Source of the DNA: Nocardia crassostreae | Lineage (GTDB): Bacteria; Actinomycetota; Actinomycetes; Mycobacteriales; Mycobacteriaceae | Assembly (NCBI RefSeq): GCF_001613405.1 | Contig: NZ_BDCH01000014.1 | Span: 248,001-312,000 of the forward strand | Length of the DNA: 64,000 bases | Direction: 5' to 3' | Part shown: positions 9,149-18,298 of the stretch, one piece after another | Numbering within the stretch: position 1 is the first letter of the stretch | Layout of the letters: the number at the start of each line of letters is the position of its first letter | Translations under genes and position numbers: made by a program | The notes under the pieces: generated by a model | Databases searched by the model: none | What the model saw: only the letters and a program-made list of their open reading frames with translations | What the model was told of the DNA's origin: nothing

Positions 9149-9852
9149 GCCTCGCTCAGCTTTTCCGGCACGGTGCGCCAGGCGACGCTGGTCACCGAGG
9201 GCTCCAGGCTCAACCGGCTCACCGCGGTCTCCATCTGCCGGTCGTCGCGACGATCCCCGGTCAGCTCGGCGCGCACCTGCACCCGGCCCGGCTGGGTGTC
9301 GTGGCTCGAGATCGACACCAGCCGGAAATCGGTGCGGGTCAGCGACTGCACCAGCAGCGCCCGCACATTCGCCTCGTGCGCGTCGTCGGTGTCGGCGGTG
9401 AACGCGTACAGCGCCTCGGTCTCGCTGCCGTCGGACACCGGGCGATCCACCGCGCGCGCCGCGGTGCGCAGCGCGGTGTTCACGATGACCACCACCACCG
9501 TGCCCGCCGCCGCCGTCGAGAACATGCCCGCACCCGCCAGCGAACCCACCGCAGCCGAGCACCACAGGGTGGCGGCGGTATTGAGGCCGCGAATGTTGAA
9601 CCCATCGCGCAAGATCACGCCCGCGCCCAGGAACCCGATGCCCGACACAATCTGCGCCGCCACCCGCGTCGGATCGGCGGTGGCCCCGGCGAACCCGTGC
9701 GCGGACAACAGCACGAACAACGTCGCACCGGCCGCGACCAGCGCGTTCGTCCGTAAACCGGCCATGCGGGCCCGGTACTGGCGCTCGAACCCGATGATCG
9801 CGCCCAACCCGACTCCGGCCCCGAGCCGCAACAGCATTTCCAACGTCGTCAC
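9145..9852 (-). CDS. mgtC: MgtC/SapB-family membrane protein
   Basis: A 235-residue protein with the conserved MgtC N-terminus (LRLGAGVGLGAIIGFERQ, RMAGLRTNALVAAGATLFV), IVSGIGFLGAGVI and NIRGLNTAATLWCSAAVG motifs, four to five membrane helices and a ~90-residue cytoplasmic ACT-like C-terminal domain. The start is GTG 9852 with a GGGAGG ribosome-binding site 6-7 bases upstream. MgtC proteins help cells survive low Mg2+ and, in pathogens, life in phagosomes. It is the first gene downstream of an M-box riboswitch and overlaps the permease gene, so the whole operon should respond to Mg2+. Confidence 0.93.
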   Translation of the reverse strand: MTTLEMLLRLGAGVGLGAIIGFERQYRARMAGLRTNALVAAGATLFVLLSAHGFAGATADPTRVAAQIVSGIGFLGAGVILRDGFNIRGLNTAATLWCSAAVGSLAGAGMFSTAAAGTVVVVIVNTALRTAARAVDRPVSDGSETEALYAFTADTDDAHEANVRALLVQSLTRTDFRLVSISSHDTQPGRVQVRAELTGDRRDDRQMETAVSRLSLEPSVTSVAWRTVPEKLSEA

Positions 9853-10059
9853 GACGCCCTCCCAAACAGAGATCGGCGCACTCGAACAGCGACGCTACAG
9901 GGATGCGGGCATCACGCAGCGAAGAAAAGGAGTGTCGCCTGGTGAACGATTGGCTAACGGAACTCTGTCCGGTCCATCGGGCACGACAACCACCTCCTCG
10001 ACGCAGCGCACGCACCGGAAACGGAGTGGAGACCTGCGGAACTCGCGAGGTAGGGGCAC

Positions 10060-10222
10060 CACTCCTCGTAAGACCTTCAGCACTGCACGGCGTGAACCCA
10101 CCACCAGGGTGGGAGCCGGTCGGGACTACCCCTTAATCCGGGGAAGCCTGTCCTGACCATTGGCGTCTCTCGACGTTTCCGGTCGCCGGCCTGTATCCGT
10201 GCAGGAACCTCAGCTAACGACG
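10060..10222 (-). promoter_or_regulatory. M-box (ykoK) magnesium riboswitch
   Basis: Read on the minus strand, the leader begins GTTAGCTGAGGTTCCTGC (core of the M-box 5' side, near 10222), continues through GAGACGCCAATGGTCAGGAC, the hallmark internal loop of the M-box, then a GGATTAAGGGG hairpin and CCGTGCAGTGCTGAAGGTCT (about 10090-10070), which matches the conserved 3' core. These elements occur in the order and spacing of the known family. It lies about 205 bases upstream of mgtC on the same strand. M-box RNAs switch off expression when Mg2+ is plentiful. No clear U-tract terminator follows; Rho-dependent attenuation, as in mycobacteria, is plausible. Bases 10223-10489 upstream contain no gene I can support and should hold the promoter. 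Confidence 0.9.
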
Positions 10223-10489
10223 GCACCTTGCGTCAGCGAGTAAACACCCCACCCCATCGCCACCGCAACCCGATGTGGCCCCCGTCGCACCCGCCCCGGT
10301 CACCCCTCGAAGCGATCGCGGCACCGTACCGATCCGGCGGCGCACCCGTGCACGGCAAGCCAGACCTGTTGTGCGGCAGGTGTATCCGGGCCTCGGGACG
10401 CCGCCGCGCAGGTCGGCTCCGCGCGGTGCACGAGCGCGGCGATCCGGTCGGCGCATTCGCCTCGCCGCACGGGACGAGCTCGGGCCGGG

Positions 10490-11389
10490 TCAGTGGTGCG
10501 CGGCGGTATCGGCGCGGCGGGCGAGTTCGCCGATGCGGTCGGCGAACTCGGGCCACAGTTCGCGCGGCAAGCTGTGACCCAGGCCGTCGACGACGACGAG
10601 TTCGGCGCCGGGAATGGCGGCGGCGGTGGCGCGGCCGCCGCTGACATCGATGATCGGATCGTCGGTGCCGTGAATGACCAGGGTGGGCGCGTGCACCGTG
10701 TGCAACTGTGCGGTGCGGTCACCGGTGGCCAGTACGGCGATCATCTGCCGCATCATCGAGGCGAAATCGTGGTCGCGGTCGTAGGCGCGGGCGGCGGTCG
10801 CGGCGACCGCGGCCTCGTCGAAGACGAAACCGGGGGAGGCGAGCGCACGGGTGACCCCGACCCGCCAGGCGATATACCCGTCGCGATCCTGCGGCGGCGG
10901 GCCGCCCGCACCGAACGCACCCGGAGCGGCTTGCCCCACACCGGGATTGCCGGTCGTCGACGAGATCGAGGTCAGCGACCGCGCCCGCGCGGGATGCTCG
11001 GCCGCCAGCGTCTGCGCGATCATCCCGCCCTGCGACAGCCCCACCACATGAGCGCTGTCGACCCCGAGCGCATCGAGCAGACCGACGGCATCGGCCGCCA
11101 TATCCGACAGGGTGTAGGCCGTCGAGGACACATCACAGCCGATCGCGGCCATGATGTCGGGCTCGGGCGCATTCACCAGATGGGTCGAATGCCCGGCATC
11201 GCGATTGTCGAACCGGATCACCCGAAACCCCCGTCCCACCAACTCCGCACAGAACCCGTCCGGCCAATGCACCAACTGCGCCCCCGCCCCCATGACCAGC
11301 AACAGCGCAGGATCCCCCGGATCCCCAACCATCTCGTAGGCGATATCCACCCTCGCCGGACCCACGCCCACAGCCGTCCGCTCGCTCAT
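10490..11389 (-). CDS. Alpha/beta hydrolase
   Basis: A 299-residue alpha/beta-hydrolase-fold enzyme. The oxyanion strand LLLVMGAGAQ, the RFDNRDAGHS loop, the nucleophile elbow GLSQGG (Ser at about residue 119), the acid-bearing strand TLVIHGTDDPI and the C-terminal GLGHSLP histidine complete the catalytic triad. This grouping is common in Mycobacteriales and often annotated as carboxylesterase or lactonase. ATG 11389 is preceded by GGAGGTGAGG-like sequence. It seems monocistronic. Substrate cannot be predicted. Confidence 0.88.
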   Translation of the reverse strand: MSERTAVGVGPARVDIAYEMVGDPGDPALLLVMGAGAQLVHWPDGFCAELVGRGFRVIRFDNRDAGHSTHLVNAPEPDIMAAIGCDVSSTAYTLSDMAADAVGLLDALGVDSAHVVGLSQGGMIAQTLAAEHPARARSLTSISSTTGNPGVGQAAPGAFGAGGPPPQDRDGYIAWRVGVTRALASPGFVFDEAAVAATAARAYDRDHDFASMMRQMIAVLATGDRTAQLHTVHAPTLVIHGTDDPIIDVSGGRATAAAIPGAELVVVDGLGHSLPRELWPEFADRIGELARRADTAAHH

Positions 11390-11475
11390 ACACCCTCACC
11401 TCCTCCGGCCCCGAATAGGCTCGGACCAGCGATTATGCCCCCGCCCCGGGCCCTTGCCACAAGCCCACCCGCCCG

Positions 11476-11997
11476 ATGTATGTTGAAGTGGGAAGGAATT
11501 CGCGCCCACCGTCGGCACCCACTGCACAATGGCATCGACTGCCGCGCGCGTCAGGCATCCACTCCGTTGTGAGTCCGCGACTTCCGGCCATTCCGCCACG
11601 CCGATTCCGGTGCTGCGCCCCACCGCTGATTCCCGCCCTGCGCCTCAGGTCTCTCCCGCACTGCGCCGAAGGTCTCTCCGACACTGCGCGCCGAGCGTTT
11701 CCGGCACTGCTCGACCGGATCGCCGTGCTGGCGGGCGTGATCCTGGGGATCGCGGCGCTGTGGCTGTTCGGGCAGTTCGGCCAGATCGCCTGCGCACAAG
11801 GGCCACAGTGCGGGCTGAGCAATACCGGGGCCGGGGCGGCGGGGCTCATGTGGCTGGGTATTGCGCTCGTGCTGGTGGTGTCCCGGGCGGGGATGCGGGA
11901 TCAGCGACGGTGGCCATGGTTGTGGCCGGTGCTTGCGATCGCGGCCATCACCGCCGTGGCGCTGCTGGGCGTGGCCGTCTTCGTCATCGCCCCGTAG
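11476..11997 (+). CDS. Small membrane protein, three predicted helices
   Basis: The last ~95 residues carry three hydrophobic stretches (RIAVLAGVILGIAALWLFG, GLMWLGIALVLVVSRAG and LAIAAITAVALLGVAVFVI) separated by a short loop with two Cys (IACAQGPQCG). The N-terminal ~75 residues are Pro/Arg-rich and look like poor coding sequence, so the true start may be internal, near 11690. No family is recognised. It converges on a TetR gene 69 bp downstream. Confidence 0.5.
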   Translation: MYVEVGRNSRPPSAPTAQWHRLPRASGIHSVVSPRLPAIPPRRFRCCAPPLIPALRLRSLPHCAEGLSDTARRAFPALLDRIAVLAGVILGIAALWLFGQFGQIACAQGPQCGLSNTGAGAAGLMWLGIALVLVVSRAGMRDQRRWPWLWPVLAIAAITAVALLGVAVFVIAP

Positions 11998-12065
11998 CAA
12001 AGACTGCGGCACCGGCGGATTCGGCAGTCGGTGCATGAGCGCACCGTCTGCCTCGCGGGTTCGGC

Positions 12066-12692
12066 TCAGGGGCGGTACATGCCGCGGTAGGCGGCGATGG
12101 TTTGCACCAGGTGGTCGACGATCTGGTCGCGGGTGGCGCGCAGGGTGCCGTTGAGCCAGGCCGAGAACATGCCCGCATTGCCGGAGGCCATGGTGACGGC
12201 GGCGACGCGGCGTTGGACGGGGTCGGCGATGTGGGAGAAGAGGTGGTCCTGGATGAGGCGGGTGAAGGCGGGCATGACGGCGATGGTGGCCTGGCCCAGG
12301 CCGGTGGAGGAGTAGGGCTCGACGAGGAACAGGCGGGATTTGCGGGGGTCTTCGAGGACCTTGTCGACCAGGATTTCCGAGAGGGCGCGGTCGCGGGTGG
12401 GGTCGTCGGCGACGGCGAAGGCGGTCATGGGCTCGAAGAATTCGTCGGCGATCTGACGGTAGAGGACGTCGAGGAGTTCGTCTCGGCTGGCGAAGGATTC
12501 GTAGAAGTAGCGGTCGGTGAGGTTGGCCTTGCGGCAGACCGCGCGCATGGTGACCGCCCCGGCGCCGGAGTCGCCGATCAAGTCCAGGGCGGCATCGAGC
12601 AGCGCGGCGCGGCGCGCCTCACGGCGTTCGGTGAGAGTCGTTCCGCCCCAGATGCGGGGTTCGGCGTCGGAGGAGGGCTGGCCTGTCTGCAC
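12066..12692 (-). CDS. TetR-family transcriptional regulator
   Basis: 208 residues. The N-terminal TetR domain is clear: ERREARRAALLDAALDLIG, then GAGAVTMRAVCRKANLTDRYFYESFASRDEL, which contains the helix-turn-helix. The C-terminal domain is helical and presumably binds a small ligand. The gene is isolated between a convergent membrane-protein gene and a same-strand secreted-protein gene more than 300 bp upstream, so its target is not evident. Confidence 0.88.
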   Translation of the reverse strand: MQTGQPSSDAEPRIWGGTTLTERREARRAALLDAALDLIGDSGAGAVTMRAVCRKANLTDRYFYESFASRDELLDVLYRQIADEFFEPMTAFAVADDPTRDRALSEILVDKVLEDPRKSRLFLVEPYSSTGLGQATIAVMPAFTRLIQDHLFSHIADPVQRRVAAVTMASGNAGMFSAWLNGTLRATRDQIVDHLVQTIAAYRGMYRP

Positions 12693-13012
12693 CGGGTCAA
12701 GGGTAGTGCCGTTCTCCTGGACTTATGCAATGGGCTGCTGCCAGGTTCCTGCTTTATCGAGGCTGCTTGCCGGTCGGCGCAAGCGCCGACCGGTAGAGGC
12801 GGAGAACTCTCCACAGGCTGATACCGAGGAACTCCCGGCGTATTCGATCGATCCAGGATGTTCTACCCATGCGCTGCTTGGTTTTCGCCCCGCATGCATT
12901 GCATGATCGACGAGCCCTCCTCCGATACCTGTTCAGACCCTATTCGGCGAAGCGGCAACACGAAAGCCGTGGCGGGCAACACGCTTGGCGATCGTTCGGC
13001 AATGGGTGCGGG
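12693..13012. other. Intergenic region with one strong hairpin
   Basis: No gene is supported here. A perfect 10-bp stem with a CAAG tetraloop lies at 12770-12793 (CCGGTCGGCG paired with CGCCGACCGG). It sits downstream of the secreted-protein gene and upstream of the TetR gene, so it may terminate the former's transcript on the minus strand. It lacks a U-tract, which is common in actinobacterial terminators. Confidence 0.5.
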
Positions 13013-13429
13013 TCAGCGCAGGACGACGCAGGCGCTGCCGAGGTTGATGCAGGTGCCGACCTCGAAGTAGTCGGTCGACGCCTGGCCGAAGTAGGAGTCG
13101 GCGTAGATGCGGTGCCAGCCCGCGACCTGCGGGGTCCAGTTGGTGGTGGCGCGGCCGTTGCTGCCGATGGTCACCGATTGCGGGCTGAACGTGCCGTAGG
13201 CGCCGATGTCGTGGAACCAGGCGGCATCGCCGGGGCGGCCTTCGACGGTGACGGTGTAGGAGCAGCTCGAGCCGTAGCGCAGGCTGCCCAGCCCGATGGA
13301 GGCGCCGGGGGAGACGTCGACCCGCCACACCGCGGCGTGGGCGGCGGGCGCGGTGAGCGCGAGGGTCGCGGTCAGGGCGGCGAACGTGGTGGCGGCGGTG
13401 GCGAAAGCCGATGTGCGGGACCCGATCAT
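13013..13429 (-). CDS. Small secreted protein with Sec signal peptide
   Basis: A 138-residue protein whose first ~32 residues are a Sec signal (hydrophobic FATAATTFAALTATLALTAP, cleavage after AHA/A). The mature part is ~105 residues, beta-rich, with two Cys (SSCSYTV and GTCINLGSAC region) that may form a disulfide. The pattern resembles small immunoglobulin-like or Ig-adjacent secreted actinobacterial proteins of unknown function. It begins just 6 bp downstream of the end of the antiporter reading frame. Confidence 0.75.
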   Translation of the reverse strand: MIGSRTSAFATAATTFAALTATLALTAPAAHAAVWRVDVSPGASIGLGSLRYGSSCSYTVTVEGRPGDAAWFHDIGAYGTFSPQSVTIGSNGRATTNWTPQVAGWHRIYADSYFGQASTDYFEVGTCINLGSACVVLR

Positions 13430-13435
13430 GGGTGA

Positions 13436-15380
13436 TCATCCTCTTGCAGGAATTTCGGACGAGTGAGAACTGCCGGAAGGTGGACAGCGGCTGCTCCCCG
13501 CGGCGGCCCGAGCTGCCCGGCGACACCATTGGCGCATGTACGCCAGTGTCGGCGCATTGCCGGACCGACACGCGCGGAACGGACTCCGCGTTCGGTATCC
13601 GGCCGCCCCGCTGCGCATCACCGGATGCCCGGTGGCGTGGAAATGCTTGGTGGCGTGATTGCCGACCGAGGAATCACAGCAGGCGACGTGCCCGCATTCC
13701 AGGCACATGCGCAGATGCACCCACACCTGCCCCTCGGCCAGGCATTCCCCGCACGCGTCGGGGGTATCGGGCACCTGCACGGTGGGCGCCTCGTTCAGGT
13801 GCGCGCAGCCCGCGGAGACGGTGGCGGTCAACGGTTCCCCGGTCTCCCCGGCCTCGGCGATGCGGTCGATGGTGGATTCCTCGATATCGAGGGTGCCCAT
13901 CACCTGCTGCAGCACCTCGTGATCGACGGTGCCCGAATCCCGCACGGCGAGCACCGTTTCGCGTTCGGCGGCCAGCATGACCAGCCGCAGCCGCCGGTAT
14001 TCGCCGCTGGGGGGTGATGCGCTGGGATTCCGAGCGCCCCAGCAACTCCAACGCCGAGCGCGCCCGCACCGTGACCCGGTTGCGCAGCGCTTCGACGACC
14101 TCGGGCGGGGTGTCGGGGGTGATGGCGTGCTCGAGCGCGGCCAGCCCGGCCGAGGTGGCCTGCTGCAGCAGATTCGCCTCTTGCAGCAGATCCTCGGCGT
14201 GGCTGGGGCCGCGTAGCTTCAGCCACCGCACCAGCCACGGCAGCGAGATGCCTTGCAGCAGCAATGTTCCGGCGACCACCACCACGGCCAGCAGGATGAG
14301 CGTCGCCCGTTCGGGCGTGTCGGCGGGCAGCAGCAGCGCCGCGGCGAGGGTGACCACCCCGCGCATGCCCGCCCACGACACCACCGCCGGTCCGGTCCAG
14401 TGCGGCCGCGGCTTGCCGAGCCGCCGCCCTTCCAGCCGCCAGGCCAGATGCGTGGACGGGAACACCCACAGCGGCCGCGCCACGATCACCGTCACCAGCA
14501 CCGCCGCGCAGGTGAGCAGCAGCGTCGAATGCGGCAGCCCGCTGTGCCAGGCGTCCTCGACGAAATGCCGCATCTGCAAGCCGATGAGCAGGAACACCGC
14601 ACTCTCGAGCAGGAAGGCGATGGTGCGCCAATTGGTGTGCTCGGAGATGCGCGAGGCCGCGCTCTGCCAGTGCGGTGCCTGATAGCCGAGAATGAGCCCG
14701 CAGGTGACGACCGCGATCACCCCGGAGGAATGCACCGCCTCGGCAGGCAGATACGCGATCCACGGCGCGAGCAGCGACACGCTCGTATCCAGCACCGGAT
14801 CAGTGATGCGCCGCCGCAGGAACGCCAGCAGCAGCGCCGCCGCGATACCGATCAGCGCCCCGCCCCCGGCCGCGGCGATGAAATCGGCCCCCGCCTCCCA
14901 CATGGTGATGGTGCCCGCCGTCGCCGCGATCGCCGTGCGCAGCGTCGTGAGTGCCGTCGCATCATTGAACAGCGACTCCCCTTCCAGCAGTATCACGATC
15001 CGCCGCGGCATCCCGACCCGCCGCGCGACCGCGATCGCCACCGCCGCCGCGAACGGCACCGGCAGCAGCCAATACACGACGGCCCCCACCGCGAACGCCG
15101 TGAACAGCACCAGCCCCACCGACAGCAGCGTGATCGAGATCTTCTTCGGTTTGAAATCGACCAGCGACGTCCGAATAGCGGTGGTGTACAACAACGGCGG
15201 CAACAACCCGAGCAACACCAACTCGGGCTCGACATCCACCTCCGGCACGAACGGCAGATAGGAGGCGATCACCCCCGCGATGGTGAGCACGAACGGCTCC
15301 CCGACCCCGAACCGGCGGGCCAGGGCCGCCAGCCCCACCGCCACCGTCACCAGCACGACCAGCCCGAACGCGACCTCCAC
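13436..15380 (-). pseudogene. CPA1 Na+/H+ antiporter with C-terminal UBP zinc finger, frameshifted
   Basis: Residues 1-~455 are a NhaP/CPA1-type antiporter: about twelve helices, ILLEGESLFNDATAL (transport-site motif with the conserved ND) and AGMRGVVTLAAAL. The frame then breaks in a run of six G at 14009-14014; dropping one base restores RITPSGEYRRLRLVMLAAE and continues into a UBP-type zinc finger with CAHL, CGEC, CLECGHVAC and HATGHPVM. After HPVMRS the expected WRWC-type ending is missing and an unrelated tail runs to 13436. Such antiporter-UBP fusions are known in actinobacteria. The homopolymer shift could be a base-calling error; the altered 3' end is harder to explain that way. Confidence 0.8.
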
Positions 15381-15551
15381 AACCGATCATCGTGCCAGCC
15401 CCGGCGTGTCGCGCACGCACCGCCCAGCGCGTGTCCGCCACCCGATCCCCCTCACCACCCTCGCCACCACCCGAACTCGCCGCCGAGCAGGTAATGATGC
15501 AGGGCCCGTCTCGGCGTTTACCCGCACCATTACCTGCGCGACGGGGGTGGG

Positions 15552-16847
15552 TCAGGTGGGGCGGGGGGTGGATTCGAGGGGTTTGCCGGTGTCGCGCCAG
15601 GCGGTGATGCCTCCGGCGAGGCTGGTGGCGTCGAAGCCGGATCGGCGGGCGAGGGCGGCGAAGCGTACGGAAACCTCGCCGACGGGGCAGACGAAAACCA
15701 GTGGGCGCGAACGGGGGAAGGGGATGCCGTGGGTGAGCATGTCTTCGAGGTGGTCGTCGCGGATATTGATGGCGCCGGGGAGGTGGCCGATGCGGTAGGC
15801 CATGGCGCCGCGGGTGTCGACGATCGTCGGGCGGGATTCGCGGTCGAGGGTTTCGAGTTCGGCGGGGGTGGGGGCGGTGGCGCGGGTGGGGCGGCCGAAC
15901 AGGTCGGGGCGGCGTTTGCGGATGTAGGACAGGTACGGTTCGAGGCGGTCGCAGACGATGAAGACCGCGACCAGGGGGCGCTCGGGTGGACGGTCCACGG
16001 CGGCAAGCACATCCAGGGCGGCGGCGTAGGTGGCGCCGCTGGTGGGTCCGGCCAGGACGCCGTGGCGGAGTGCGAGTGCGACGGTGGCGTCGACGGCGCG
16101 TCCGGCTTCGACGGCGACGATGCGGTCGTAGAAGTCGGGTTGGAACAGGCCGACGTCCCAGAGTTCGGTTTCCGAGCGGATGCCGGGGATGAAGTCGCTG
16201 CGTTCGGAGACGATCGCGATGGTGCGCAGGTCCGGATTGTGTTTGCGCAGAAAGGTGGCCGCGCCGCGGGTGGAGCCGGTGGTGCCAAGACCGCCGAGCA
16301 GGTAGTCGACGCGGGTGATGCCGTCGCGGGCCAGATCGTCGTGGATTTCGCGGCCGGTGCCCTCGTAGTGGGCTTCGATGTTCTTCTCGCTGGTGTACTG
16401 CGAGGGGTGATGCCAGGCGCCGGGCGCGCGTGCGAGGGTGGCTTCGATGACGGAGTAGACGTCGTTGGGCGCGGTGGGATCCGGGCATTCGGACAGGCCG
16501 GGCAGTTCCTCGATCTCGGTGCCCAGCAGCTGCAGCAGCTCCCGCACCTCGGCGACCTTGATGCGATTGGTGACCGCGCGCAAGCCGACCCCGTACATGG
16601 CGCCCAGAATGCGCAGCGCCTTGGCGGTATTGCCGCTGGAGGCCTCGATGAGGGTCTGCCCGCCCGCGACGATGGCGTCGAGTTCGTCGCGGATCATGCC
16701 CCAGGCGACCCGGTCCTTGACCGACCCGAACGGATTACAGGATTCGAGCTTGGCGTAGAGCTCGATGCCGGGCAGCCCGTGCACGGCCGGATCCAGTCGC
16801 AGCAGCGGGGTGTTGCCGATGAGTTCGGTGATGTGGTCGTAGCGCAT
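15552..16847 (-). CDS. PLP-dependent cysteine-synthase-like enzyme fused to rhodanese domain
   Basis: 431 residues. Residues 1-~335 are a fold-type II PLP enzyme of the cysteine synthase/SbnA group: GNTPLLRL, NPFGSVKDR with the PLP Lys at 44, SSGNTAKAL phosphate/substrate loop and GLGTTGSTRG. Residues ~340-431 are a rhodanese domain with IVDTRGAMAYRIGHLPGAINI and the active-site loop beginning at Cys387 (CPVGEVSVRF). The ATG overlaps the stop of the upstream decarboxylase by one base (TGATG). The fusion suggests that sulfur moves between a persulfide and an amino-acid product. Last gene of a four-gene coupled cassette; exact reaction unknown. Confidence 0.88.
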   Translation of the reverse strand: MRYDHITELIGNTPLLRLDPAVHGLPGIELYAKLESCNPFGSVKDRVAWGMIRDELDAIVAGGQTLIEASSGNTAKALRILGAMYGVGLRAVTNRIKVAEVRELLQLLGTEIEELPGLSECPDPTAPNDVYSVIEATLARAPGAWHHPSQYTSEKNIEAHYEGTGREIHDDLARDGITRVDYLLGGLGTTGSTRGAATFLRKHNPDLRTIAIVSERSDFIPGIRSETELWDVGLFQPDFYDRIVAVEAGRAVDATVALALRHGVLAGPTSGATYAAALDVLAAVDRPPERPLVAVFIVCDRLEPYLSYIRKRRPDLFGRPTRATAPTPAELETLDRESRPTIVDTRGAMAYRIGHLPGAINIRDDHLEDMLTHGIPFPRSRPLVFVCPVGEVSVRFAALARRSGFDATSLAGGITAWRDTGKPLESTPRPT

Positions 16848-18298
16848 CAGTGCACTCCGTGCCGGTCCGGCGCCGGGCGCGGCGCGTAGTCGTGGTCGCG
16901 GCACACCCGGAAACCGCTGTCGTGTGCGGTGACCGCGAGCTTGGGTGGCAGCGGATGCATGGAGGCACACGCTGCCGACAGATCCATGTGGTAGGCGCCG
17001 GTATTGGGGAACACCAGCAGATCGCCGGGGTGCGGGCGATGCGGCAGCCATACCTTGTGATTGGTGATCAGATCGCGTTCCAGGCACAGCCGCCCGGCCA
17101 GGAACACCCCCACCGGGTCGGTCTCGGGCGCGGGGTGGGCGCGGGCGGGCAGCAGCAGCGGGTCGACCATCACCTCCTGATCGGCGGGGGTGACGGTGTC
17201 GCGGCTGACATCGAGATTGACCAGCGTCGCCCCGTCGGCGGTCTCTTTCACGAATTCCACCCGCGCCAGGGTGATTCCGGCGTGATCGACGAGGGCCTTG
17301 CCGGGCTCGAGCCAGATCTCGAGGAGGTTCTCCGCGGCCAGTTGCGCGATGGCGCGCCCGCCGTGGGCGTCGAGTCCGGCGTCGAGCAGATCGGCGAGCA
17401 TTGCCTCGGCGGGCACGGTATTGGCGTATTTGTGGAACACCGGGGTGCCGTGCACGGCGCCGCCGTCGAGATGGAAGCCGAAGGTGTTGCCGCCCCACGC
17501 CATCGGCTCCCCGCGCCCCAGCAGCGACTCCCGCAGCGCCACCACGTAGGCGTCGAAGGCGTCGGCGTCGGCGGTGAACACCTGCCGGAAGCCGCCGCCG
17601 ATATTCAGCACGGCCGGGGTCAGACCGTGTTCGTAGGCGCGTTCGGTCAGTTCCAGGCAGGTGTCCACGGCGCGTACGCGTTCGGCGGGCTTCCCGGAAT
17701 CGATGTGGAAGGCGAAGCCGCGGAAGGCGATCAGGTCGCGGTGGGCGGCCAGCAGCTCCAGGACCGCCTCGACCTCGCGCAGCGGCGCCCCGAACCGGCT
17801 CACCGGCGTGCCCGCGAATCCGGACAGTCGCACCAGCACCGGCGCCCGGGTGCCGGGGTCGGCGAGTTCGGCCAGGCGGCGCAGTTCCCACCCATTGTCG
17901 ACATTGATCGTCATGCCGGTGCCCAGCAGCGTGCGCAGCAACCCCTCGCCCTTGGGCCCGGTCACCTCGATGCGTTCGGGCGCGAACCCCGCCGCCACCG
18001 CCCCGGCCAGCTCGGCCGCCGAGGCCACATCGATGCCGATCCCTTCGTGCTCAGCGGTGCGCACGAAGGCGCGGGACTGATTGACCTTGTGCGCGTAGCA
18101 GATCCGATACTGCGACGGCTGCGCGTCGAGCACCGCGCGCAGCCGCGCCAGATTGTCGGCGAACACCTGCGGGAACACCAGATGCGCGGGGGAGCCGAAC
18201 CGGTCCAGGGCGTCCTCGGCCGCGCCGGGCGCATCGAGGAACCCGCGCACCAGCGGATGGATCTTCGCCGGCAGTCGCGGCGCGGTGGCAGCCGTCAT
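16847..18298 (-). CDS. Y4yA-like PLP-dependent decarboxylase (DapDC/ODC fold)
   Basis: A 483-residue fold-type III PLP enzyme. The PLP Lys is at about residue 71 in YAHKVNQSRA, the phosphate-binding loop is LNIGGGFR, and the catalytic Cys region appears as AGRLCLERD. It resembles diaminopimelate/ornithine decarboxylases and especially the group named after Rhizobium Y4yA, which, like SbnH of staphyloferrin B synthesis, lies beside a cysteine-synthase-like gene. The start ATG 18298 overlaps the HMA gene stop (ATGA), and its stop overlaps the next start. It probably decarboxylates an amino-acid conjugate. Substrate not known. Confidence 0.85.
   Translation of the reverse strand: MTAATAPRLPAKIHPLVRGFLDAPGAAEDALDRFGSPAHLVFPQVFADNLARLRAVLDAQPSQYRICYAHKVNQSRAFVRTAEHEGIGIDVASAAELAGAVAAGFAPERIEVTGPKGEGLLRTLLGTGMTINVDNGWELRRLAELADPGTRAPVLVRLSGFAGTPVSRFGAPLREVEAVLELLAAHRDLIAFRGFAFHIDSGKPAERVRAVDTCLELTERAYEHGLTPAVLNIGGGFRQVFTADADAFDAYVVALRESLLGRGEPMAWGGNTFGFHLDGGAVHGTPVFHKYANTVPAEAMLADLLDAGLDAHGGRAIAQLAAENLLEIWLEPGKALVDHAGITLARVEFVKETADGATLVNLDVSRDTVTPADQEVMVDPLLLPARAHPAPETDPVGVFLAGRLCLERDLITNHKVWLPHRPHPGDLLVFPNTGAYHMDLSAACASMHPLPPKLAVTAHDSGFRVCRDHDYAPRPAPDRHGVH

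Noticed and set aside
7412..10015. Permease of 867 residues with a long N-terminal extension
   Set aside because: The extension is Arg/Gly-rich and overlaps mgtC in another frame; ATG 9148 with ATGA overlap is the natural start.
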